Source of the DNA: Dongia_B soli
Lineage (GTDB): Bacteria > Pseudomonadota > Alphaproteobacteria > Dongiales > Dongiaceae
DNA: 64,000 bases
NCBI RefSeq assembly: GCF_034044715.1
Contig: NZ_JAXCLW010000004.1
Location: forward strand, 1 to 64,000
Direction: 5' to 3'
In this document: positions 43,971 to 52,708 of the stretch, piece after piece
Position numbering within the stretch: position 1 is the stretch's first letter
Layout of the letters: each line of letters starts with the position of its first letter
The notes under the pieces: model-generated
The model's database searches: none
What the model was told of the DNA's origin: nothing
The model's input: only the letters and a program-made list of their open reading frames with translations
Translations under genes and position numbers: made by a program

Positions 43971-44093
43971 AATGCGGAAGAAGCCAATCAATTAAACCAT
44001 CACGCGGGGCATGATCCGCATGTGCGAAGCGCGGCTCCGCAGAAGCAGAATGGGTCTATTTCCCTGCCCCAGTCGGTGACGGCCCAGCGCCGG

Positions 44094-45074
44094 TCAGAGG
44101 TGATAATTGTGATACCATTCGAGAAAACCCTGGATGCCCTCGGATAGAGTTGTTCTCGGAGCGAAGCCAATCCACTGCCTAGCGACTGTGATATCGGCAT
44201 AGGTTTCGGGCAGATCATCGGGTTTCATCGGTTCGTTCTCGATGATGGCAGGACGTCCGGTTGCCCCTTCGATCTCATGGATGAAGTCTCGCAAAGAATC
44301 GGCATGATCATTGCCGATATTGAGGATGAGATGCGGTGCCTGCATCGGTGACGGCGCCACCGCCGGCTTATCCAATGCCGCCAGGAGGCCATCCACAGCA
44401 TCATCGACATAGGTGAAGTCGCGGCGAAAATCACCGCCATTATAGACTTTGATCGGCTCACCGGCGAGAATGGCGCGGCTATAACTATAATAGAACATAT
44501 CCGGCCGGCCCCAGGGACCGTAGATCGCAAATAGCCGCAATCCCGTCATCGGAATGTTGTAAAGATGGGCATAAGCGGCAGCAAGCAATTCATCCGCGCG
44601 CTTCGACGCGGCATAGACGGAACGGGGCTGCGCGGCAGAATCCGATTCCGCGAAGGGAACCTTGCGATTGCCGCCGTAGACGGCGGACGAGCTGCCATAA
44701 ACGACATGTTCGAGATTGGGCAGCTTGCGGCATTCCTCCAGCAAGACGAACATGCCGGCGATATTGGTCTGCAGGAAAGCTTGCGGATTGCGCAGGCTAT
44801 GGCCGACGCCGACCTGGGCGGCCAGATGAACGACAGCAGTCAAATCGGGATAAAGTTCGAAGACCGCTGCTGTCGCCGCCGGGTCGCCGATATCGAGATA
44901 ATGGAAGCTGAAATTGCTGAATTCTTCCAGCTCGCAGAGCCGTGCTTCCTTGAGTTCCAACGAATAATAGTCATTGAGATTGTCGACGCCGATCACCCGC
45001 TCGCCGCGTTTCAGCAGGCGGAGAGCGACATGCATGCCCAGAAACCCGGCCGCACCGGTGACGAGAACGGCCAT
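44094..45074 (-). CDS. NAD-dependent nucleotide-sugar epimerase (UDP-glucuronate 4-epimerase-like)
   Basis: A 326-residue extended short-chain dehydrogenase. The NAD motif VTGAAGFLGMHVALRLLKRG is at residues 4-23 and VIGVDNLNDYYSLELKEARL, typical of UDP-glucuronate 4-epimerases, follows near 27. The catalytic Tyr-Lys pair is in VYAASKRADEL near 150 and RDFTYVDDAVDGLLAAL near 224. Probably makes sugar precursors for surface polysaccharide, though no other polysaccharide gene is adjacent. ATG 45074 is preferred; ATG 45083 would add three residues. Confidence 0.85.
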   Translation of the reverse strand: MAVLVTGAAGFLGMHVALRLLKRGERVIGVDNLNDYYSLELKEARLCELEEFSNFSFHYLDIGDPAATAAVFELYPDLTAVVHLAAQVGVGHSLRNPQAFLQTNIAGMFVLLEECRKLPNLEHVVYGSSSAVYGGNRKVPFAESDSAAQPRSVYAASKRADELLAAAYAHLYNIPMTGLRLFAIYGPWGRPDMFYYSYSRAILAGEPIKVYNGGDFRRDFTYVDDAVDGLLAALDKPAVAPSPMQAPHLILNIGNDHADSLRDFIHEIEGATGRPAIIENEPMKPDDLPETYADITVARQWIGFAPRTTLSEGIQGFLEWYHNYHL

Positions 45075-45261
45075 GCACTCCATCCGATCGTTGCGTCGCC
45101 GCTAGGATAGCATGCCCGCGGCCAAGCGCAATGTGGCTTGAACGAGAGTCTAGATGGCTTTGCCGGGGCGGATTGCGCCGGTTATGGCAACGGTCGCCGT
45201 CTGGACAAGGTCATCGATCTGTCCCATCGTGTCGGCGGGAAAAACTGCCGGGGAGACAAAG

Positions 45262-48200
45262 GTGGCTCCGAGGTCGGTTTCGCTTGACGATAAATATATC
45301 CGGGACGACGAACCGGTTTACCTGACCGGCACGCAGGCTCTGGTGCGCCTGCCGATGCTGCAGCGGCAACGCGACCACGACGCCGGCCTGAACACAGCCG
45401 GTTATGTCACCGGCTATCGCGGTTCGCCGCTTGGCGGCATCGATCTGGCGATGGGTCAGGCCCACCGCTTTCTCAACCAGCATCAAATCCGTTTCCAACC
45501 GGGTGTGAACGAGGAACTGGCAGCCACCGCGATCTGGGGATCGCAGCAGACCGGCCTGTTCGGCGACGGCAAATATGAAGGCGTGTTCGGCCTGTGGTAC
45601 GGTAAAGGTCCCGGTGTCGATCGCAGCGGCGACGCGTTACGTCACGCCAATCTCGCCGGCACTGCTCCATATGGTGGTGTGCTGGCGCTTGCCGGCGACG
45701 ATCACATCTGCAAATCTTCGACCACGGCGCATCAATCCGATTACGCCTTGATGGATGCGAATATCCCGCTGCTGTATCCTGCCGATATTCGCGAGGTGCT
45801 GACCTTCGGCCTTTACGGTTGGGCAATGTCGCGTTTCACCGGCTGCTGGATCGGCATGAAAATGGTTGCCGAAACCACCGATGTCGCCACCTCCGTCCTG
45901 ATCGCCGAAACCCTGCCCTCATTGTCATTGCCGGATGACGTAGCTATGCCTCCAGGCGGGCTCAATATCCGCCTGCCGACCTCGCCTTTTGCCCAGGCCC
46001 AGGCCTTGGAGCAGGAACGCATCCTGCTGGAATATCGATTGCCGGCAGTGGCTGCTTTTGCCCGGCGCAATCCGTTGGACCGGTTGGAGATGGACGGCCC
46101 CGGACGGCGGCTCGGCATCGTCACCTGCGGCAAATCCTATCTCGACACTCGCCAAGCGCTCGACTTACTTGGCCTCGATCAGGCGAAGGCAAGGGAGCTT
46201 GGCATCTCACTTTATAAGGTAGCACAGACCTGGCCGCTCGAACCGAGCGGCATCCGACGCTTCGCCAGCGGCCTCGACGAAATTCTCGTCGTTGAAGAGA
46301 AGCGCGCCTTCATCGAGCACCAGCTAAGGCAGTTGCTCTATGATCTGCCGGTGGCGCAACGGCCGCGGATTCTCGGCAAGACGGATGAGACCGGCGCCAT
46401 TCTACTGCCGGCTGCTGGTGAGCTGACGCCGGAAATGATCGCGCGCGTTCTGGCCGGGCGATTGGCGCGGTTCCATCGCGATCCGGATATCGAAACCCGG
46501 CTGGCACGCATCGAAGCGCATGAAAGATCACAAGTCGGCTACGAACCAGCTCTCAAACGCCATGCTTATTTTTGTTCCGGCTGTCCGCATAGCAGCTCGA
46601 CCAAAGTGCCAGCGGGATCACGGGCGCTGGCCGGCATCGGCTGCCATTTCATGGCGCAATGGATGGACCGCGACACGGCGACCTATACGCAGATGGGGGC
46701 GGAAGGCGCCACCTGGATCGGCCAGGCACCTTTCTCCAATACGCCGCATGTCTTTCAGAATATCGGCGACGGCACCTATTTTCATTCGGGCCTGCTGTCG
46801 ATCCGCGCCGCCATCGCAGCCGGCGTTACCATGACCTTCAAGATCCTGTTCAACGATGCAGTCGCCATGACCGGTGGCCAACCTTTGGATGGACAACTTT
46901 CGCCCCTGCGCATCGCCCGGCAATTGGCGGCCGAAGGCGTCGCACGGATCGCGGTGGTCAGCGAGGATCCTTCACGCCATGACAGCGCCGCGCTCCCGCC
47001 CGGCGCAAGCCTGCATCATCGTGACGAGCTCGATCTCGTGCAGCGCGAGTTGCGAGAGATCGAAGGCGTCACCGCGATCGTCTATGACCAGACCTGCGCT
47101 GCGGAGAAACGGCGGCGACGCAAACGCGGGCAGATGACTGACCCGGCGCGGCGTGTGTTCATTAATGAAGCGGTCTGCGAAGGATGCGGCGATTGCAGCC
47201 GGACCTCCAACTGTCTGAGCATCCTGCCGGTAGCGACCGCTTTCGGGCGCAAGCGGCAAATCGACCAGTCCAGCTGCAACAAGGATTTCTCCTGCCTCGA
47301 AGGGTTTTGCCCCAGCTTCGTCACCGTGGAAGGCGGCAAGCTTCGCAAACCGCGACCGGTTACCACAGCGGAGACGGCTTTGCCGGTTCCCACGGCGCCG
47401 GCGCTCGACACGCCCTATAACATTCTTATTACCGGTATCGGCGGTACCGGCGTTGTAACGATCGGCGCCCTGATCGGCATGGCAGCCCATCTCGAGGGGA
47501 CGGCTTGTTCGGTAATGGACCAGACTGGCCTCGCGCAGAAAGGTGGCGCGGTGGTCAGTCACATTCGTCTCGCCGCCCATCGCGATCAGCTGGCAGCGGT
47601 GCGCCTGGCCGGGGGCGAGGCCGATCTCCTGCTCGGCTGCGACCTGGTGGTGAGCGTGGCCCCGGAAAATCTCTCGCGCCTGGACCGGAGCCGAAGCCAT
47701 GCGGTGATCAATTCCCATGAAGTCGTCACCGGCGGCTTCACCCGCGATCCCGATTTCGACTTGGCCAGCGACGAAATAACCTCGGCCTTGCGTCAAGCTG
47801 CCGGCAGAGACCGCGTGGACTTTCTCGACGCTACCCGCCTCGCCACGGCCTTGCTCGGCGACGCCATTGCCAGCAATTGCCTCTTGCTTGGCTATGCTTT
47901 TCAGAAAGGTTTATTGCCCGTCAGCGCCGACGCGATCCTCCAGGCCATCGAGCTGAACGGCACGGCGGTTGAGATGAACAAGCAGGCTTTTCTCTGGGGC
48001 CGGCGTGCCGCCATCGACCAGGCCGCGGCGGAACAAGCGGCGTACCCTGCGGATCAACAGACATCGCCGGTGACACTGGCGGAAATTGTCGCACATCGTA
48101 GCGCCCATCTGGTCGCCTACCAGAATGCGGCCTATGCGGAACGCTATAGGGCCCTGGTCGACGCAGTTGCAACGGCGGAAGGGCAAAAAACGCCCGCTCT

Positions 48201-48732
48201 CGACGATCTCGCCCGCAGCGTCGCCGTGAATTATGCAAAGCTGCTCGCCTATAAAGACGAATATGAGGTGGCGCGGCTTTACACCGATGGCGAATTTCAG
48301 GCCCGGCTGAATCGACAATTCGATGGCGCTTATAAACTCAAGCTGCACCTCGCACCGCCTCTACTGGCGCGGCCCGATCCGCAGACCGGGCATCCGCACA
48401 AGCGGGCGTTCGGTCCCTGGATCTGGCCATGCCTGCGTATGCTCGCCGGACTGCGCGGCCTGCGAGGCACCGCCTTCGATCCCTTCGGCCGCACGGCTGA
48501 GCGGCGAGCCGAACGGCGGTTGATCGCTGATTACGAATTGCTGATCGAGGATATCATTGCCGGATTGACACCGGACAATCATGCTGCTGCGGTCCAACTG
48601 GCGGGGCTGCCATCACGCATTCGCGGCTTCGGTCATGTCAAAGCTGAGGCCATGAAAACGGCAGCTGAACACCAGGCCGCCCTGCTGGCGGTCTTCCACC
48701 GCCCAGCCAAAACCAGCCGGGCGGCGCAATAA
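45262..48732 (+). CDS. Indolepyruvate ferredoxin oxidoreductase, fused alpha-beta form
   Basis: A 1156-residue single-chain 2-oxoacid:ferredoxin oxidoreductase that decarboxylates aryl (and perhaps branched) pyruvates to acyl-CoA. In order: a thiamine-diphosphate enzyme N-terminus (YVTGYRGSPLGGIDLAMGQA near 50), the TPP-binding part (CSGCPHSSST and MGAEGATWIGQAPFSN around 435-490), a 4Fe-4S site (VCEGCGDCSRTSNCLSILPV near 640), then the gamma-type domain (ITGIGGTGVVTIGALIG near 725 and DQTGLAQKGGAVVSHIRLA). The GTG at 45262 has GGGAG 6 bases upstream and gives the usual start APRSVSLDDKY; the ATG at 45154 adds unmatched sequence. Confidence 0.93.
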   Translation: MAPRSVSLDDKYIRDDEPVYLTGTQALVRLPMLQRQRDHDAGLNTAGYVTGYRGSPLGGIDLAMGQAHRFLNQHQIRFQPGVNEELAATAIWGSQQTGLFGDGKYEGVFGLWYGKGPGVDRSGDALRHANLAGTAPYGGVLALAGDDHICKSSTTAHQSDYALMDANIPLLYPADIREVLTFGLYGWAMSRFTGCWIGMKMVAETTDVATSVLIAETLPSLSLPDDVAMPPGGLNIRLPTSPFAQAQALEQERILLEYRLPAVAAFARRNPLDRLEMDGPGRRLGIVTCGKSYLDTRQALDLLGLDQAKARELGISLYKVAQTWPLEPSGIRRFASGLDEILVVEEKRAFIEHQLRQLLYDLPVAQRPRILGKTDETGAILLPAAGELTPEMIARVLAGRLARFHRDPDIETRLARIEAHERSQVGYEPALKRHAYFCSGCPHSSSTKVPAGSRALAGIGCHFMAQWMDRDTATYTQMGAEGATWIGQAPFSNTPHVFQNIGDGTYFHSGLLSIRAAIAAGVTMTFKILFNDAVAMTGGQPLDGQLSPLRIARQLAAEGVARIAVVSEDPSRHDSAALPPGASLHHRDELDLVQRELREIEGVTAIVYDQTCAAEKRRRRKRGQMTDPARRVFINEAVCEGCGDCSRTSNCLSILPVATAFGRKRQIDQSSCNKDFSCLEGFCPSFVTVEGGKLRKPRPVTTAETALPVPTAPALDTPYNILITGIGGTGVVTIGALIGMAAHLEGTACSVMDQTGLAQKGGAVVSHIRLAAHRDQLAAVRLAGGEADLLLGCDLVVSVAPENLSRLDRSRSHAVINSHEVVTGGFTRDPDFDLASDEITSALRQAAGRDRVDFLDATRLATALLGDAIASNCLLLGYAFQKGLLPVSADAILQAIELNGTAVEMNKQAFLWGRRAAIDQAAAEQAAYPADQQTSPVTLAEIVAHRSAHLVAYQNAAYAERYRALVDAVATAEGQKTPALDDLARSVAVNYAKLLAYKDEYEVARLYTDGEFQARLNRQFDGAYKLKLHLAPPLLARPDPQTGHPHKRAFGPWIWPCLRMLAGLRGLRGTAFDPFGRTAERRAERRLIADYELLIEDIIAGLTPDNHAAAVQLAGLPSRIRGFGHVKAEAMKTAAEHQAALLAVFHRPAKTSRAAQ

Positions 48733-48741
48733 GAACAATAC

Positions 48742-48984
48742 TTAGAGGCCGATCGCCTGCTTGTAGAGGTCGAGCAATTGTTCCTGCTCCTCGCGGTCAT
48801 GGGCTTCCATTTTGCGCAGGCGCACGATCTGCCGCATGATCTTGGTGTCGAAACCGGATGACTTGGCTTCGGCATAGACCTCTTTGACATCACCAGCGAT
48901 AGCCGCTTTTTCCTCTTCCAGCCGTTCGATCCGCTCAATGAAGGATTTCAAGCGATCGGCTGCGATCCCACCGGCATCCGCCAT
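48742..48984 (-). CDS. gapR: GapR-like nucleoid-associated protein (DUF2312)
   Basis: An 80-residue coiled-coil protein: ADRLKSFIERIERLEEEKAA, VKEVYAEAKSSGFDTKIMRQ and RLRKMEAHDREEQEQLLDLY are the GapR family blocks. In Caulobacter GapR clamps overtwisted DNA ahead of replication and transcription forks and supports type II topoisomerases. Convergent with the oxidoreductase gene, 9 bases away. Its promoter region holds a perfect DnaA box. Confidence 0.92.
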   Translation of the reverse strand: MADAGGIAADRLKSFIERIERLEEEKAAIAGDVKEVYAEAKSSGFDTKIMRQIVRLRKMEAHDREEQEQLLDLYKQAIGL

Positions 48985-49025
48985 GGTACACTCCAGAAAT
49001 TCAATACAGGCACGAAATTGCCCGG

Positions 49026-49074
49026 ACTTTAGCCAACCGCTTCCGCCCGGACAATCTGTTTAGCCTGTGGATAA
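49026..49074 (-). promoter_or_regulatory. gapR promoter with an upstream perfect DnaA box
   Basis: TTGTCC (49049-49054) and TAAAGT (49026-49031) on the minus strand are 17 bases apart and about 40 bases before gapR. TTATCCACA (49066-49074, minus strand) is a perfect DnaA box 11 bases upstream of the -35, and a second GGATAAC unit is adjacent (49077-49083). Confidence 0.5.
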
Positions 49075-49114
49075 CGGGGATAACTCTGCCGGCAGCACAC
49101 CGGCCGAGACAGCT

Positions 49115-49411
49115 TCAGTCGTGCTTTTGGCTATCTGCGAATTTCTTCGCCTGGTCCGGCGAAGCTTCCCGCTGATATTTCGCTTTCCAGTCGTCATAGG
49201 ACATGCCGTAGACAACCTCGCGCGAAGCGGGATCGCTAATCTCGACCCCCCGCTCATCGGCCGCCGCCCGGTACCATTTGGACAGGCAATTGCGGCAGAA
49301 ACCGGCGAGATTCATCAGGTCGATATTCTGCACATCGGTCCGCTCGCGCAGATGCTCTACCAGGCGGCGGAAGGTTGCCGCCTCGATCTCGGTCCTGGTC
49401 CTTTCATCCAT
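49115..49411 (-). CDS. DUF1244-family small protein
   Basis: A 98-residue protein matching the DUF1244 family: ATFRRLVEHLRERTDVQNID, LMNLAGFCRNCLSKWYRAAA with a CxxC-like Cys pair, and SREVVYGMSYDDWKAKYQ. Function unknown, common in alpha- and gammaproteobacteria. ATG 49411 gives the family start; an upstream in-frame ATG at 49435 adds eight residues. Confidence 0.85.
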   Translation of the reverse strand: MDERTRTEIEAATFRRLVEHLRERTDVQNIDLMNLAGFCRNCLSKWYRAAADERGVEISDPASREVVYGMSYDDWKAKYQREASPDQAKKFADSQKHD

Positions 49412-49441
49412 CACGCACCTCGAATTCCATCGCATCCGTTG

Positions 49442-50248
49442 CTATACCAGCCGATGATATAATGCCGGATCCTGTAAAACATCCCCACAAACGCGATACA
49501 GGATCTGCGCCCAGGTCGTGGCCCCTGCGCCGTCGGCAATCAGGTCCTGCCGGACTTCGATCAAGGCATGAGCCAATCCGAGCCCCTCGGCATGCACTTT
49601 CATCGAGTAACCGTGGCCGTCCCGGCCGGAATAAGGCTCGTTATCGCCGACCGTGACCCCCGGTTCGGCGGCGAAGCGGCGCATCAGCGGCACCGGCAGC
49701 CTGGCATCCTCATTCCATAGGATGCCGATCTGCCAGGGACGCTGAGAGCCATTCATGACGGCGGTGAAACTGTGCAGCGATAGGACAACCGGCACCTTGT
49801 CCCCAGTCAGTTTTTGCTCGATCAGCTGCGTCAGGGCATCGTGATAAGGCCGAAAGATTTCCGTCACCCGTTGCTGGCGCTCATCCGGCGACAGGTTACG
49901 ATTGCGCGGGATATCGATCCCATCGCTGATTTGAGCGATGGATGTCGGATCATCAATATGCCGGTTGCAGTCGATCACCAGCCGCGAATAATTCGCCAGC
50001 AGCAACGGCGCATCCATCAAGGCGCTCAATTGCCGGCCAAGGTCGGCAATACCGATATCCCAGGCGATATGCTGATCGAAGGCCTCCGCAGCCAGGCCAA
50101 GACTATCCAGCTGCCGCGGCACAGCACGGCCTGCATGATCGCAGAACAGCACCAATGGCGCCTTGCCCCGGGGGTTGATCAGTTCAAACGGCGGAGGATC
50201 GTCTGGATGCAACAACATGTCGGTATGCACTGGACTCGTAGTTGGCAT
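49442..50248 (-). CDS. N-formylglutamate amidohydrolase family protein
   Basis: A zinc-dependent hydrolase of about 268 residues. LVLFCDHAGRAVPRQLDSLG near 33, YSRLVIDCNRHIDDPTSI near 87, VPVVLSLHSFTAVMNG near 151 and a C-terminal GYSMKVHAEGLGLAHALIEV-type block are the HutG/FGase family pattern. No histidine-degradation genes are nearby, so the substrate is open. The start is uncertain among 50305, 50248 and 50218; none has a strong ribosome-binding site. Confidence 0.8.
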   Translation of the reverse strand: MPTTSPVHTDMLLHPDDPPPFELINPRGKAPLVLFCDHAGRAVPRQLDSLGLAAEAFDQHIAWDIGIADLGRQLSALMDAPLLLANYSRLVIDCNRHIDDPTSIAQISDGIDIPRNRNLSPDERQQRVTEIFRPYHDALTQLIEQKLTGDKVPVVLSLHSFTAVMNGSQRPWQIGILWNEDARLPVPLMRRFAAEPGVTVGDNEPYSGRDGHGYSMKVHAEGLGLAHALIEVRQDLIADGAGATTWAQILYRVCGDVLQDPALYHRLV

Positions 50249-50357
50249 GCACCGGGGCTTGGCCGTGCGCCGCGGCGCGGATTGACCATGAGTGGCGGCA
50301 AGCATAGAACGAATGAGACCGTGCTGTCACCCGCTCCTAATCCTCAGGCCAATTTCG

Positions 50358-51323
50358 ATGTCCGCCGACCGCCAACATCGTCTCGCTTTAATCCTGCTGA
50401 TCGTAGGTGCGGTACTGATTTCTGCGTCCGGCATATATGTCAAACTATCAGAAACGGGGCCGACATCGACCGGCTTCTACCGCATGTTCCTTTCGATGCC
50501 GGTCTACTGGATCGTGCTTCTGATCGAAGCCAGACAACGTCGGTCTTCATCCAAATTGGCACCGGCACGCCCGATCTCGCGGCGAGGCTGGGGAGCCCTC
50601 TGGATCAGCGGATTTTTCCTCGCCACGGATCTGATCGCCTGGCATTGGGCCATGAAGTATATCAGCGTTGCTGCTGCCACGCTCCTTGCCTGCACCGCAC
50701 CGATCTGGGTGGCGCTGCTCGGCTTCCTGTTCCTCGGCGAACGCTTCTCGGCCAAATTCCTCGCCGGCCTGGCTGTCTCCATTGCCGGCGTGTCTCTGCT
50801 CATTCTGGGCGGTTCGCGAGGCCTCACCGTGCATGATGGACTGGGTGTTGTCCTCGGCATCCTGGCCGCCGTGAGCTATGCTTTCTATCTGCGGGGTGTC
50901 AAAGCCGCGCGGGACACATTGCGCGTGTCGCAAGTGATGTTCTGGAATGCGGTGATCGCCAGTGCCATCCTGGCGCCGATCGCTCTGGCCACGGAAGCTG
51001 CGCTCGTTCCCCAGACCATCGCCGGCTGGGGCGCGGTTTTGGGTCTTGCGATGACCAGTCAGGTCATCGGCCAGGGCCTGATCGGCTGGTCGATGGCGCA
51101 TCTCTCTGCCGCCTTCTCCTCGGTCACCTTATTGTTGACCCCGGTTGCCTCCGCTATTCTCGCCTGGATCACCCTGGGAGAAACCCTGACCGCTTTGCAG
51201 ATCGGCGGCGGCGTCGCGGTCTTGGTTGGCATCATCTTGGCAAAGCCGGCGGCCCGTCAGGCGGTTGTTGGGCCAGAAGGAGCCGAAGACGCCGCCACGC
51301 CATCAAAGGGTGTCGCTGCCTAA
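50358..51323 (+). CDS. EamA/DMT-superfamily transporter
   Basis: A 321-residue inner-membrane protein with ten hydrophobic segments arranged as two EamA repeats (first from LALILLIVGAVLISASGIYV, second from GLGVVLGILAAVSYAFYLRG). It probably exports or imports a small metabolite. ATG 50358 is chosen as the start of the first helix segment; the upstream ATG at 50292 overlaps the divergent amidohydrolase gene. Confidence 0.85.
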   Translation: MSADRQHRLALILLIVGAVLISASGIYVKLSETGPTSTGFYRMFLSMPVYWIVLLIEARQRRSSSKLAPARPISRRGWGALWISGFFLATDLIAWHWAMKYISVAAATLLACTAPIWVALLGFLFLGERFSAKFLAGLAVSIAGVSLLILGGSRGLTVHDGLGVVLGILAAVSYAFYLRGVKAARDTLRVSQVMFWNAVIASAILAPIALATEAALVPQTIAGWGAVLGLAMTSQVIGQGLIGWSMAHLSAAFSSVTLLLTPVASAILAWITLGETLTALQIGGGVAVLVGIILAKPAARQAVVGPEGAEDAATPSKGVAA

Positions 51324-51383
51324 CTTGACCGCCTTTCCCTCCAATCCTTAAAGTGGCTGCCTCCTGGAAGATTTGGATGCAGC

Positions 51384-52640
51384 ATGACCGGCGACCGCGA
51401 CCTTTTGCAGCGCATGTTCGCCGCGGCGATAGCCGCGGTCGATCCCCTGAAAATCCTGAAACAGCATCTGCCGGCTCCGCCCAAGGGCCGTACAATCGTG
51501 ATTGGTGCCGGCAAGGCTGCGGCCGCCATGGCAAAGGCAGTCGAGCAGAATTGGACCGGTCCCATCGAAGGCCTGGTCATCACCCGCTATGATCACGGCT
51601 TGCCCTGCGACCGGATTGAAGTGATTGAGGCCGCGCATCCGGTGCCGGATGCTGCCGGCCAGGCTGCAGCCCGCCGCATTCTGGAGAAGGTGCAAGGGTT
51701 GACCCCGGATGATCTGGTGCTTTGCTTGATATCCGGTGGCGGTTCGGCCCTGATGGCGATCCCGGCGGACGGCCTGACGCTCGCCGACAAGCAGGCCGTC
51801 AATAAGGCGCTGCTGAAATCCGGCGCCAATATCGCTGAAATGAATTCGGTGCGGAAACATCTCAGCGCCATCAAGGGCGGCCGGCTCGCAGCCGCAGCCT
51901 ATCCGGCCCGCGTGGTCAGCCTGCTGATTTCGGACGTGCCCGGCGACGATCCCTCGGTCATCGCGTCGGGTCCCACCGTGCCTGATCCCTCGACCCGGGA
52001 GGACGCGCTGGCGGTGATCCGCAAATATGGCATCACGCCGCCCGATGCGGTCATGGCGCATCTCAACAGTCCCGATTGCGAAACGCCAAAAGCGGATGAT
52101 CCGCGTCTCGCCAAATGCGAAACGCACATCATTGGCGCGCCGCAGGTTTCGCTGGATGCCGCCGCTGCCGTTGCCAAGGCCGCCGGCCTGACACCTCTCA
52201 TCCTGGGCGATCTCGAAGGCGAAGCCCGCGATGTCGCTTTGGTTCATGCCGGCATCGCCCGGCAGATCGCGAAGCATCGCCAGCCTGTCGCCGCTCCTGC
52301 CGTCATCATTTCCGGCGGCGAGACGACCGTGACGGTACGCGGCAGCGGTCGTGGCGGACGCAATGCTGAATTCCTGCTGGCTTTGGCGGTTTCTCTGGAC
52401 GGCCATCCCGGTATCACGGCGGTTGCCGGCGATACCGATGGGATCGATGGCACGGAAGACAATGCCGGCGCCATCCTCACCCCCGATAGCTTGGCACGGG
52501 CGGCAGCCAAGGGGGTCATCGGCAAGGAGGCGCTCGCGAATAATGACGGCTATGGCTTCTTTTCCTCGACCAGTGATCTGATCGTCACCGGGCCGACGCG
52601 CACAAATGTTAACGATTTCCGGGCTATCATCATTCGCTGA
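51384..52640 (+). CDS. Glycerate 2-kinase (MOFRL family)
   Basis: A 418-residue kinase. The N-terminal half (IVIGAGKAAAAMAKAVEQNW near 37, AAHPVPDAAGQAAARRILEK near 78, LCLISGGGSALMAIPADGL near 112) and the C-terminal MOFRL domain (VIISGGETTVTVRGSGRGGR, NAEFLLALAVSL, AVAGDTDGIDGTEDNAGAIL) match GckA/TtuD-type enzymes that make 2-phosphoglycerate. It is 68 bases upstream of pyruvate kinase, two steps further down glycolysis. Confidence 0.92.
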   Translation: MTGDRDLLQRMFAAAIAAVDPLKILKQHLPAPPKGRTIVIGAGKAAAAMAKAVEQNWTGPIEGLVITRYDHGLPCDRIEVIEAAHPVPDAAGQAAARRILEKVQGLTPDDLVLCLISGGGSALMAIPADGLTLADKQAVNKALLKSGANIAEMNSVRKHLSAIKGGRLAAAAYPARVVSLLISDVPGDDPSVIASGPTVPDPSTREDALAVIRKYGITPPDAVMAHLNSPDCETPKADDPRLAKCETHIIGAPQVSLDAAAAVAKAAGLTPLILGDLEGEARDVALVHAGIARQIAKHRQPVAAPAVIISGGETTVTVRGSGRGGRNAEFLLALAVSLDGHPGITAVAGDTDGIDGTEDNAGAILTPDSLARAAAKGVIGKEALANNDGYGFFSSTSDLIVTGPTRTNVNDFRAIIIR

Positions 52641-52708
52641 TCGACAGGCATTGTGCCGCCAGCAACCGAAACTGCCACCGATTTAATTCATTGAAGGCAA
52701 GCAGCACG

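Noticed and set aside
31074..49074. Possible replication origin, because of DnaA boxes and gapR
   Set aside because: The boxes are single and kilobases apart. There is no AT-rich unwinding element or cluster, and no dnaA, hemE, parAB or gidA gene is near.
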